Assembly (NCBI GenBank): GCA_963693305.1
Contig: OY855905.1
Span: 35,654,137 to 35,718,136, forward strand
Direction: 5' to 3'
Origin: Meandrina meandrites
Taxonomy: Eukaryota > Cnidaria > Anthozoa > Scleractinia > Meandrinidae
DNA: 64,000 nucleotides
Numbering within the stretch: the first letter of the stretch is position 1; every line of letters starts with the position of its first letter. The notes under the pieces were generated by a model. The model was given only the letters and a program-made list of their open reading frames with translations. It did no database searches and had not been told where the DNA came from. This document shows, one piece after another, positions 23,891 through 35,800 of the stretch. A program made the position numbers and the translations under genes.

Positions 23891-26113
23891 GAATGTTTTG
23901 CATCTGAAGTTTTTTTTACACTGTAAATTATTTACGAATGAATATGGTTCAAATTTGCAAAATACAATTCGCAGTTGTTTGTGATTACTATGCTAGCAGG
24001 TGATTAGATAGGTTATGCGATATGATAATCATCTTTGCTGAGATCTTGTACTTTTTACATGTAAATGATGTTTTCCTTTTATGTTCTTCATATACAAAAG
24101 AGGAACAAAAAAACATCGATCAATTCTATTTACTGGGGAGAAATCGAGGTACATTAACATAATAAAAAAAGAATAACAGAAATAAGACCAAAATTTAGTT
24201 CACCCTGACAGGTGTAGATATATAGAGCGAAAACCACTACTGGAAACATCTTAGATAGTCGTTTCCAGGTTCTCTCATACAATTCTTCCCGCCCACTGGA
24301 ACAAGAGACAGGCGGGAAGAGGAGAGACCCTGGGAACGAGGTTGGTGTCGGTTGGCGAGTGTTCCCCTAAACTTTTCTCTGGATTGTAAGATAAGATCAG
24401 ATCAGATAAGATCAGATCAGATCAGATCAGATCACATTAAAACAATTTTAGTGTGTAGTATCGCTATAAACGTTTACTCATCATTTGTATTTTGAGTCGC
24501 CCTTTGGGCTCGCCAAAATACTGCATGACTCGTAAAAATATTCAACGATACTACACACTAAAATGTCTAATAAGATATATATACTTAACAACACCTATAG
24601 ACTTGTGGCCCTCTATCGAAACTAAACAACGATATAAACAAGACAAAAACAATACAATAATAAGCCATTTCCGAGTTGCCTTTTACCTCTGTTTCAAAAC
24701 GAGTCCTGAAGCGCAACCTTTCATATGGAAATGAGTTTGATTTACGAAAGTCGTTTGTAAGTGTGTGAGGAAAATGTGAAACTCTCCGAGTGCTACAGCC
24801 CAGACCTCTTCAAAACAACACTTGTTCTCTCCGCCGAATGATTCCAAGTCGATGACAGATTGCTTTTTTTCAGGAATAGTAAACACTGTGCTAAAACTAA
24901 TACACTTGCCATTTAGCACGAAAATAAGAGCTTTATTCTTGAGTCTCACCTGTTCAAATATTTCTTTTTTATACGACATGGGCATTAGTCAAGATGCCTT
25001 AGCCAATCACATTTAAATACTTTTTCTAGAGACAGCATCTGAACAATTATACAAAGCGACCGGTAACAACATACGTCTCACATGACTAAAAAAAGGATCA
25101 GGTTTTGTGTTATGATCGTAGCATTAATTGATATTTACGTTTCTAACGTTGACAAGAAAATTAAACTGAAGTATTGTGGGAATGAATGTCCGATTAATTT
25201 ACATAATAGCATTTAGTTCGTTTTAATTTTTAATTTAAATTTAGTAAGCTCGCCCTTCCGTACAGTTCCACTGACTTGGTTTGGGTTTTCTCTTGATGGA
25301 CAAAAATACTTGATAATACTTCAAAATGATTTTTGTATCAACAAATTACAGTTTAACAGCGACTCCGACACAATTTTGTAGGGTTTGAGGAAATTTATTT
25401 TCAGTAGGAGGTTGTCATGGTAAGTCGTTGGTCATTGCCCCGATGTGAAAAGGAGCTCATGAGTGAAATAAATCGGTATAATGAAGAATATCACTCATCA
25501 ACACACAAGAGCGATCAACGATCAAGAGAGAGAAAGAGAGAGGCGGCAAGAAGATCGTTGCAGACATTCGGAAGATCCTGATCAACCGCAGCAGATGTCT
25601 TGATGTGCAAACAATTTCTCAGAAGAATATATACATTCAAATGGAAAATTTTCAACTTGAGCTTGTAAGTTAACTATATAACAAAGACCCTTTAAAAATT
25701 AATTTGAAAAAAAAGGCTGATAATTAACTAAAAGAGCCGGCTTTAAGTCTTCTCTGTAATGACTTCCTTTACCTTGGCAATTGGCTATTGTTTCTATGTC
25801 TTGCTGTCATTGGTTATATCTGTGATTTCCCATATCACGGGTCTGTTGCCAAGAACGACATACGATTTTGATAAATTTTCACAAAAAGTTGCGATCTGTG
25901 TTTCTTATCATTTGTGTTATATGATCGGTGTTAAGAGTTAACGGTTTACGCAAACTTCTTACAATTTCACAAAGCAAGGCGGAGGTTTGACTACGACAAA
26001 TCTTTGGACGTGTGTGTAAATTAAGTAAACACTTCCGCGACACTTCTGTAGTTTGCAAGTTAGCCGGAGAGATACTTTACTAACACTTCAATCAACCGCT
26101 GAAAGATCACGAA
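23891..26113. other. intergenic between the GPCR pair, repeats only
   Basis: Contains a (GATCA)n run at about 24393-24432 and the short inverted-repeat element at 24446-24563. Also present is the CTCTC...GAGAG / CCTGGGAACGAGG text at about 24245-24340, a phrase that also occurs near 42960-43030. No coding sequence is supported. Confidence 0.5.
24446..24563. mobile_element. 118 bp MITE with 18 bp perfect inverted ends
   Basis: Left end TTTTAGTGTGTAGTATCG and right end CGATACTACACACTAAAA are perfect inverted repeats. The centre has its own small hairpin (GAGTCGCCC ... GGGCTCGCC region). Confidence 0.75.
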
Positions 26114-27094
26114 ATGCAGGCGGAGAACAGCAGTTTCTACAACGCACATGAAATCTGGAACTTCTTGGAAAGGGATAAATCCTTGGCATTAACAGTGGGT
26201 GTCATCATGGTTATAATGTGTCCTGTGATTGTCTTGGGAAACACAATGATTATTGTGGTCGTGTGGAAGGACCCTTTACGAAACCTTCGTTCGTTCACTT
26301 CCAGCTACATATTACAGTCAATGGCCGTGGCAGACTTTTTAGTGGGTTCTATCCTGTGTCCTATGCATTCTTATTGGTCGCTGATGACAGCTGTTGGAGA
26401 TGAACCACTTTACACCGTGTTTGTGCCACTCGCGATAAACGCCATCTTGATAAGCGTCTCAGTTGGTCACGTGCTGTTATTAACCATCGATAGACTTCTG
26501 GCGTTGCTTGCACCGCTGCAGTATCGCGTCAAAGTCACCAACAGACGCGTCTGTATCGTGATTTGCGCTATTTGGTGTTACTCCTTAGTTCTGGGGGTTT
26601 TTCATGCTGCGCTTGCCGATCACTTCGTTATCATCAGCATAATATACACTGCGCAAGTACTCGTAGCTGTTTCTGCCGTCATTTGTATAAATGTCGTGAT
26701 TCTGTGTCACTTTCTCAAGGGTTCCCCGAGAAGTCAACATTCAGTGGAGTCGGTTCCAATTCGACATTTCTATCAGAGAGAGAAGAATCTTAGCAAGGCC
26801 CTAGCTTTAATAGTGTGCGCAAGCGTAGTTTGTTTTACGCCATGGCTGTTAATAGAGGCCCTGTTGTATTTGTGCATGTTGTGTCGTCCAAACCTCGACT
26901 CCCTCATGAAAGGGCTCGGGTTTTCATCAATTTTGATTTACATTAATTCTTTATTGAATCCTTTTCTGTATTCGTGGCGCTTGGCGAGATTTAGAAACTC
27001 ACTCAAGCATTTGTTATCAAAAGCTCCTCACAGGCCACCCCGACCTGAACCAGAGGAACAGATTGAACTCGAGGAGTATGACACGAGGCTTTAG
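26114..27094 (+). CDS. class A rhodopsin-like GPCR, paralogue of the upstream receptor
   Basis: A 326-residue single-exon receptor. It has N43 in TM1, D74 in TM2 (VADFLVG), D126-R127-L128 replacing the usual DRY, FTPW at 241-244 in TM6 and N282-P283-x2-Y286 in TM7. An N-terminal sequon lies at N5. Like its neighbour it lacks the TM3 cysteine, an ECL2 cysteine and the TM5 proline, carries CxxC in ECL3 (C254, C257), has QREK before TM6, and ends in DTRL, a class I PDZ-type tail. The two are tandem paralogues that have diverged widely. The C-terminal tail is proline-rich then acidic. A MECA-like (melanocortin/adenosine/lipid) origin is an inference; the ligand is unknown. Confidence 0.92.
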   Translation: MQAENSSFYNAHEIWNFLERDKSLALTVGVIMVIMCPVIVLGNTMIIVVVWKDPLRNLRSFTSSYILQSMAVADFLVGSILCPMHSYWSLMTAVGDEPLYTVFVPLAINAILISVSVGHVLLLTIDRLLALLAPLQYRVKVTNRRVCIVICAIWCYSLVLGVFHAALADHFVIISIIYTAQVLVAVSAVICINVVILCHFLKGSPRSQHSVESVPIRHFYQREKNLSKALALIVCASVVCFTPWLLIEALLYLCMLCRPNLDSLMKGLGFSSILIYINSLLNPFLYSWRLARFRNSLKHLLSKAPHRPPRPEPEEQIELEEYDTRL

Positions 27095-27099
27095 TTAAT

Positions 27100-30000
27100 C
27101 GATATCCCGAATAGTAAAATAGGACAATTTTGATATATATATATTAAATTCTAACTTCTACTCAACTCTATATTGATAACGTCATAATTTTTTAGATGCC
27201 CCATCTTGTGTCGCCTTTGACACCAAGCCCTTCTCTGTTTTTGAAGTGGCCGTTATCCCATACAGTTTTTTGCAAAGCGGAAGCCAGGCTAGAGCTGCCG
27301 TTTTTTGCCGTCATGATCAACTCAAAACTCTCTCACGTTCATATCGAGGCTTTGTTCTAGAAGTGTGATAAAATCTAGGGGTGGTCAAACAATATCCATA
27401 CATTGCAACATAATACCCATGGAAAGTAAAAGTCAAATACAACAATCTTTATTTGCCCCAAATAAAAAAACTTTTTTTCTTTTACAAACTATAACTATGG
27501 TGGTTTATTAACTGTTATGTATAAAGTTGTACCACAGTACATCAAATGCTACAATGTAATTAACTAACTTGTAAAAACAATTTTCTAATCATAAGTAAGA
27601 TAATAACTGAATAAAACATTTTTGGATTTTTTTCTAAGTTAAAAGTGATTTCAAGATTTCATTTTCGTTTGGACGGTTGTTTCAGTTATCGGAGCCTTAA
27701 TAACCTTAATTTTGGTGGAGTAATCAGGTACACCAATAATTCGCCTATGCATATGAAGTCAGTTGTTCAAAATTCACCCTCGAGACTCGCGCGTTTACAC
27801 GTAATTCGGTAAGATTACAAGTACGGACACTGTATTTCATAGTTCCGTTCACCAACCGCCTCAGGAAAAGAACAAGACTCGCAAATAAACTTGTTGGGTG
27901 CATAATTAAGCATGGGTAAGCCGGTATATGGAAATCTTGACCGCGGTTCTTTTCAAATCTTCGGCATGCGTGCATTGATGAACATGATTAGCTAGTCTTT
28001 ATACCTTGACTCCATCTCGGGTCAGGTCTCGACATAATGTAAGTTCTTGAATTTGTCCTGTTACTGGAAACGCATCACATTCTGGTTGACTACAGGTTCA
28101 AGCCATTCTTTAGTCCATGTGCATTTTTCAGTCCTTCAGTCCACGAGCAGTCCTGTGCCCTTCTCTAAGAAGCACTGCGGCGTCCATATGAGCCAAGCAG
28201 CGCCAGACACGGAATGTTACAGTCCAACTTTGACAACTTTTACCACGTGGGAATCCTGCAGCATACTGTCGGCATCATTTGGTCCATTCTACAATAATGA
28301 GGTGATATCTGATAGAGCTAATAATAATTAGAACCTGTGTAAAATCTCGCCTGATGGGAAATCACGGGAAGTTAGTTCGCTTTTATTGGCCGAAACTGGG
28401 CCTGACAATTTCAATCAATGCGGCGTTCAGAACACGCACATGTACAGGCAGCTTTACACGCAAAAATTACGTTTGTGATATGACAACTATAAAGTCTGCT
28501 TTTCACAGGTAGTGGGTAGAATGTTAAACCACATTTCTTCCTTTGGCTTTATTATCTACAGCTGGCTTTATCAATTTATTATTTACAGCTGCTCAGGTTT
28601 ATAAGTGTTTTGCACTTTTACGTGCTGCCCTCTTCAGTCTGTAAATACTGTAAATAAAGACTTCACTTCACTTCGCATCTCCTGGCAGTGATCTGCTATT
28701 TTGAGGTTCTTAGTTTTGATTTTGGTTTTTGTTATTTTCCTTTACCAAAAAACGTATCTCGAAGTGATAGAGTCCCGCGATACTAACAATTTAATTATGT
28801 ATGCTTGGTTTGAAGATTTTTAGAACTTTTCTATGCGTTTGTGTGAGTGATACCGAGGCTGAATTGCGGGGCCACACCCAGGATATACAAACCGCTTAGA
28901 GACTTTCAGCCTCGTCGATCTGTGATTTTTTAAACGTGCATTAATTCAGTGAACTGTATTTAGCTTTGGGTATTTACACTTTCTTTTTATAGTTTTTTAG
29001 GAAACCTGCCAGTCGCAATCTTTTTCGGTATGGTGGGCCGAACGACCTCGTCCCAAGGTTACTGGCGACCGCCACCTTGGACGTGGTTAAGTGGAAAAAA
29101 CGGGATGAACCAATCAGGCCACGAAGGACGAAAGGCGCGAACAATGCGCGGGAAAGCCAGGTCATTACGATTGGTACTATTGACAGAGAGCGTTTTCACT
29201 CACGTGACCAGCGGCCATAATCAGTAATACACTACCTCTCTTGAGCCTGTATTTTCATTCGCCCGCTATAAACACTCCTCTACTTTTATTCAGGGCTAGG
29301 GGCATTGTAATGACCTGTTATCTATTGTCTTAAGAACCAATGAAGTAACTCGTTCCGAGAGGTAGTAGGCCGCCATATTGGTTTCCTAAAGCAAAAGACT
29401 ATTTTTTCATAAAAAATAGAGTTGAATTCCAGGAGGAATGGCTTGGTACACCAATATGGCGGCCGTGTTTTTGTTTTGGAACACCAATATGGCTGTCGTG
29501 ACGTCATACGAAAACGCTCAAAATGGTTTTGCTTCTGACTGGTTTTAAAATCAGCAATCACTTAAAAAACACCAGGTGGGGGACAGAGAAACCCGTCACC
29601 TAAGAGACATGTATCTGTCGAATATGGCGTTGACTGAGTTTCGCAAGGTATTTTAAATTATTAAAATGTACAGCCGTCATCTTCTTTCGTATGGTTGATT
29701 TGCCCGACTCTTCCGACGAGAAAACCGCAAACTTGTCCCTGGGGTCTTTCCAACCTTGTTCCCATTGTTTTTCCCTGGGGTCTTTCATCTGTTTCTTCAG
29801 GGAGAGGGGGGGGGGGGGGGGGGCGTTTTAGGTTAAATTGCTTTCACGACACCAGGCGAGATTATGGCACTTTGAACGTACATTACAAGCAATAACCCAT
29901 TTCCGAGTTGCCTTTTACCCGTTTTACCTGTACAGGGTTTTTCTATGGTCAGCTTTATTTAGGACGAAGTAGAACCCCCACCGCCCCCCCCCCCCCCCCC

Positions 30001-32400
30001 CCCCCCAAAACCTAACCCATCTTAAGTTGGTGGTTTACATGTCACCGTCTCACGATTGTAGTTTATACAAAAGAGAACGGTAGGTAATAAAGAACTTTCA
30101 TAATCATATCACAGTTGTAAAACAGTTACTACTGTTTGTTGGCAGGTCAGCATGATAAACAATACCAGTCCCATTTATCAGACAGATCTTTAGACACAAA
30201 TGATTATTAAGTCTTAGGCAATGCAAGATCACAGTAAAGTCGAGAAAGAAAATGTTTATATATCACGCGCAATTGAGACGTGTTTGGGTGGGGGTGGGAG
30301 AGGGGCAAGCTTGCTTCCGTATGTGGACTGATTTGTCCCGAGCTGCTGAATCTTAATTGCTAGTTCTGCCAATGGTCATTGTTTTCACAATTCTGATGAA
30401 TCAAATATGAAGTAATCATTGAAATCTCAAATTCAAAATACTAGTATACCCAGTGAAATGAAGATGTTTTAACCATCTGTCCGCCTAAATGAGCCAAGTT
30501 GTTTAACAGACTTTTAAGCTGTCAGGTTGAAAAACTAACAGACTTTCAATGAAAAAAAAAATCTGTTAAGCATGTGTCAAGGTTTCGTCATCCAAATTCC
30601 TCAGGTGCTTTTTCGTTTCATTTCAAACCTTTTTTGAGATTTCATTACAAATAAAGACCATTCACTAACAGAACAGTCTAAAAAAAGCGTGCCTCTCCAT
30701 TCTTGGAGACAAAGGGGGGGGGGGGGGGGGGAGGGGCAGTTAGTTCAGGAGTGAGAAAATATACCAGGCAAACTCAGCAGAAGAACAATTTTCAATATTG
30801 GTAAAAAGAGCGCCACTTCTTGCTGATTTTGCCAGGTTTACTTTGTTTTCCCCCGACTTACCACCTGTGGGTCACAGAGGATGGCTGATGCCCCCTCAGA
30901 AGAAATGACGCAAGATACAATCAACACGAGGCGTGATTATCAATGTCAATCTCTTTTATTTAGTAAAAGTCAGGCTAGCACCAACTCCATCTACACTGAC
31001 AATACAAGGTTTTTAGAAAACCAGCACATGTACTGTAAACACACTAGAGCCCATACTTAGACGATAACATTAACATGAACCACGCTCTATAAATAGCAAA
31101 CAGTGAGCTTGCCTGACGATAATATAACTAGTCACATAACAAATAACTACACAATCCAACTGAAAAATAGCTTACAATACCGCTAAACATGCACCGGTTA
31201 CGTATTTAACAATGATGTAACACTGCTTTACAGTGACGTAAAACTGAATCCCAACACCAACAGTGACAATATATACCATGCCACTGCACACAGTTCACAA
31301 GTGACGTCACCAACTGTGGTACACAAACAAGCACATGAGCAAAAGGTCACCGCCATGACGACGAACAAACGTACACAGTCACGTGATCTAGGCGAGACAG
31401 AGACAAGGGAACGTATTAGAAGCGCTGTACAATGGACAGTAACACACACCTACTGCAAGCAACTTATGGGTAGTAAAAGTAAGGCGATGATGTTTGGTTC
31501 CGTTGCCAACACACAATGTGCGTCATTGCATTTCCCACTCCAGGAACTTGGTGGAAACTCAGCACAAGCTTTCGGCAATACAATTTCTGGAATGATTCAG
31601 GTAAGCAAACTGTCCTACGATTGGTCTGACAATGCCTTTCAAAACCACCAACCAATCAAAACTCAGTTTGGTTACCTAAATGACTGCTGAAGTCCCAGTG
31701 CTGAAAGCTGGTGCTTATCTCCCCAGAGTTCTAGTGGGGCAAAACATACTTCTCAAGTAGGCACCTCACCAGCAATGGAGGCACACCGAAACACTGGATA
31801 GTGATTCATCCGGTGAAGGCGTTGGGGAAACTACAGTAAACCATATGGTTATGTTGTAAACCAATCAGTTCAGTAGAGCTGCTGTTGGTGCAGCAAAGCT
31901 CCTTCCTTGCATTCATATTGGGCTGCAACTTTGTAACAGATTAGTACAAAAATTTGCCCCTTGCCTTGTCATATGTTCATAAAACATAACAGGCATGAAT
32001 AACCAGGTTAACAATGCAAGCCAGCAACCTTGCAAGCACTTCAACCACCTTCTGTCCAATGAGCCCTGTCAGGTAGCACCAAGACTGCAAAGCATTTGTG
32101 GATGAAAAGAGGTTCTCTTTGGGGTGGAAACATTTTACGTCTAACATTTTACAAAATAGACAAATGAAAGGGCAAAAAATGTTGTACAACATTCCTGCCT
32201 GTCTTGTAAGGAAAACATTTTGGTGAAATTCACCAAGAACAGGGTAGACCATCTGCTTTTCCTCTATTAATCCTGATGCCAACAACAACAAAAAAAAACT
32301 CTCCACACTGGCCAAAAGATATTTTCTACATTACAAATTGGAAGAATTTAAATGATTATGATAAACATTTTGAAGGTGCTGAGTTGTGTGATGATATAAT
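27100..32400. other. gene-poor, repeat-rich stretch
   Basis: No gene is supported. It contains CAATATGGCGGCC-type transposon text near 29370-29510, long G and C runs (29806-29823, 29984-30006, 30714-30731), and short open frames without family motifs (28047-28331, 31301-31690). A possible retroelement end lies near 30940-31260, where minus-strand AATAAA occurs. Confidence 0.45.
29806..30006. repeat. G18 and C23 homopolymer tracts 160 bp apart
   Basis: G runs from 29806 to 29823 and C from 29984 to 30006. Another G18 is at 30714-30731 and a C11 at 33035-33045. Such tracts can form G-quadruplexes on one strand. Their exact lengths in an assembly are unreliable. Confidence 0.8.
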
Positions 32401-32545
32401 AATGATCAGGGGCAGATCCAGGATTTTTCTTAGGAGGGGTGCACATAGTTTTTTTTTTCAGAATACCAGTGGTATTAGAAAACCACCTGGCCATCTCAGG
32501 GGTTGGGGGGGGAGGGGGGTGTGCACCCCTAGATCTTCCCTTAAT
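32400..32545. repeat. short dispersed element in the CELF 3' region
   Basis: GGGGCAGATCCAGGATTTTT ... GAGGGGGGTGTGCACCCCTAG has the look of a common cnidarian non-autonomous repeat with an internal GTGCAC palindrome. The assignment is from text resemblance only. Confidence 0.4.
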
Positions 32546-32821
32546 ACACTGATCACACAATGATACCACAATACAATGACAAAAAATGATCTTTCACCTC
32601 AACAGTGACATTCAGTTCTGCTAAAAGTGAGAAGAGGAAATTCACAAGAAACTATACAGTACTGACGTTTCCAGCCCAAGATCAAGAGCTTTATATTCAG
32701 GGTTATGAAAAGCATTTGAAGTAGCTGGCTGGCTGCCCTTGTGTAGCCCCGTTCAGAGACCAATTTGGCAGTCATGTTGAAAGCCTTGATATTGAAATCA
32801 ACCTCATACCTACCAAAGAAG

Positions 32822-35800
32822 TTAGTATGGTCTGTTTGCATCCTTTGGTCTTTTAAGCTGCACCTTAAGTCTCTTTGTCCCTATCTGAAAACCATTCATT
32901 GACTGAATGGCAGTTTGGGCATAGACTGGGTTATCGTAGCTTACAAAGCCTAGAGAAATACAAAATACCAATGAGAATTAAACTGACATCTAGCCTTTGT
33001 CGCGCTCTAAATTTGTAAAGGTGCGGGATAAATACCCCCCCCCCCAAAAAAAAAAATGTTCCCCATTCCACAACAAATGGAGGAAGAGTCATGCTGTGCT
33101 CACATTAGAGCCAAAGCATGTTTAGAGTAAACAAGTTTCTCCTCAACATGTTTCGTTATTACATTGTTCACATCAGGCGCCACTTTCAAACATGTTTCAC
33201 GCCTGGTTGTATAATATTTATGTGGTTTATATGGCCATTGTCAATGTTCTCCCATGTTTATATGGCCGTTGTCAATTGTCAATGTTCTCCCAAACATTCT
33301 GCTTTCTCTACCAACTGCCGATAATTGCTGTTGTTTTCTTCATCTGCCCATAGTTAATAGAGGAAAATGGTTAGGAAGGCGGCAAACATTAAAGGAGGAA
33401 ACAAAGAGACCAAGATTTGTGTTGGAAAGTCCACGACCCTGCACATCCTTTGTTTTATGCTCATACAGTATGTATGAATTACATAATTGCAATGGTTTTG
33501 GTTAGTTGCATGAACACACGTAACCACCTATTGTATTTTGTCAGGTTTTGTGCAGGGTTAACCCACAAAATAGCAAACAAAAATATACAACAAAGAACTT
33601 TGCTGGGCTTCATAACCATTTCCCTCTATTAACTATGGTCTGCCCATACTTCAACTAAACATTTGGTCGTACAGTAGGTCCAATTCTGGATATTTTGGGC
33701 CTGGCCTCTCTCTGCATACATCCGGCATTTTGAACATGTTTCATCTGATTGTGATTGAAACTTATTCGTGAGGTTGTTTCAGTCATACTCAGAATAAACA
33801 TATTTCAATCATGATTCACGTAATGCACCAGCTGATGTGAAATTTTTTTATAACGAAACATGTCTCATTTGTGATCAGACTAATCATGTTTCAGCCTGGT
33901 GTGAACACAGCTTCAGTAAGGCAGTCTCACTGACATTAATAATTCAGAAACAATGAGATTCTTTCCATGAATATACCCGTAATTCTTGTTATAAACAACC
34001 GAACTTACCAAAACATTTGCTTAGATTTGATGTTTTATCTATAAACACTTTAGCACTTATTACAGTGCCAAAAGGCATAAACATCTGCATTAGGTCAGCA
34101 TCACCAAATTCTTGTGGCAAGTGATAAATAAATAAATTAGCTCCTTCTGGACCTGGTAAGCAAGAAGCATCACAAAATAAAATTAGAGGAAACATTTTTT
34201 GTTGTGCATCTACAGGTGTAACAACAAACACAGAATGATTACAGTATGCATTGTTACCAAGTGCTCATGGTATTGCACATGTGATTTGACAGATATCAAG
34301 CTCGGAAGGAACTTGTTTATAACAAATATATCCTGGAATATCAAAGTTTGTGGAAAACATTTCAGTACAAAACTAAATGATAGGAAAACATTTCAAAATC
34401 TTCAAGACATTATTAAATCTCTTGTTAATCTTATATTTATGCACGTAATTGTAATTCTATGTGAGCACAACTGGCCTTTGCATTTTGACTTGACAGTGAT
34501 GCCTTGAAGATGTCAAAATATTTCTTACCACTTATTTTTGTTCCATTTAATTTCACTAGTTAGACATACCTTCCTTTTGTGGTTGTCGTTGTAGTTGCTG
34601 CTGTTGGAATATTGTTTGACCATAAACACCAGGAAATGTTGCTGAAAGAAATGATGTAAAGTAATAAGCATTGAAAGGAAATGTTAAGTGCGCAGTTCCA
34701 TAGCATCTAAGTATGAAAGACATCCTTACCATTGTACTGTTGAATTCCAGAGTAAGCCTGAGTAAGCGCATCTCCAGTTTGTATGTTACCTCCAACACTA
34801 GTTACACCAGCGACATTACCGAGTCCAGGAATTCCCATACCAAGGGTACCAGCCCCCATTGTATTAAGATTACCAACACCCATCCCAGACATGTTCATAC
34901 CTAAAGAAAAGAAAATTCTTGTGTTAAAAGTACTGAAATGAATGTGTAATCAAAAAAGCTTTTATCAATGTGAAGAGGAAGGTCTCATAAATTTTCAAGA
35001 TTTTTAACAATTAACACAAAAACAGGATTAAAAGTTGATCAACAGTTTAATTTCTCTTGTATAAATTACAGTGTTTTTATTGTTTATGTTTTGTGGAGTT
35101 TGAGATAGGCCCACATCAAAACTGGAGGACAGAAAATATTTACAGAAAACCTCACTGAAAAATTAAAAATAAAAAATAACCCTTATCCTGGACTAACTAA
35201 AATCATACTTTGAACAACCCAGCCCTGGAATTTGCCCAGCTAATAAGGTAAAAGACTTTACGTTTACCATAATTTAGACTGTATATGAACCATGAATACT
35301 AAACTGATCATATTATTCCTTACCAAGGCCAGTCACACCTGGAACACCTTGTACTCCTATCATAGAAGAGGTATTGGTAGCACCACCTGTAGACACGGCA
35401 TTACTGTTCACCAGACCCGCTGTTCCTCCTATGATATTGTTCTGTGATGAAGATGATTGCTGTACTGCTTGGTGCTGTTGTTGCTGTTGTGCAGCGAGTA
35501 CTGAAGCAGCTACCAGAGCACCCATGGTTCCAGGAGCCACAGCTAAGCCAAACACAAAATGACAGTTAATGACAATGTCTTTAACAACCCAAAAGGAACA
35601 CCTTTAAATTTAATCGAACTGAAAACTGGCATGCTAAATCAACAGCTTTACAGTGAACCAATTTGAGGACAGCAGGTATAGAAATGAGTTTAAAATTGTA
35701 ATACAGCTAAAACTCTGTACAATAAGGCGGAATTACTGGCCATTGGATCTCAGGTGGGGGGGGGGGGACACTCAAAAATGATTTATATATGGAGCCTACA

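Noticed and set aside
30940..31690. Possible LTR or minus-strand gene end
   Set aside because: An AATAAA on the minus strand and short frames are present, but no paired terminal repeat, primer site or conserved protein could be found by eye.
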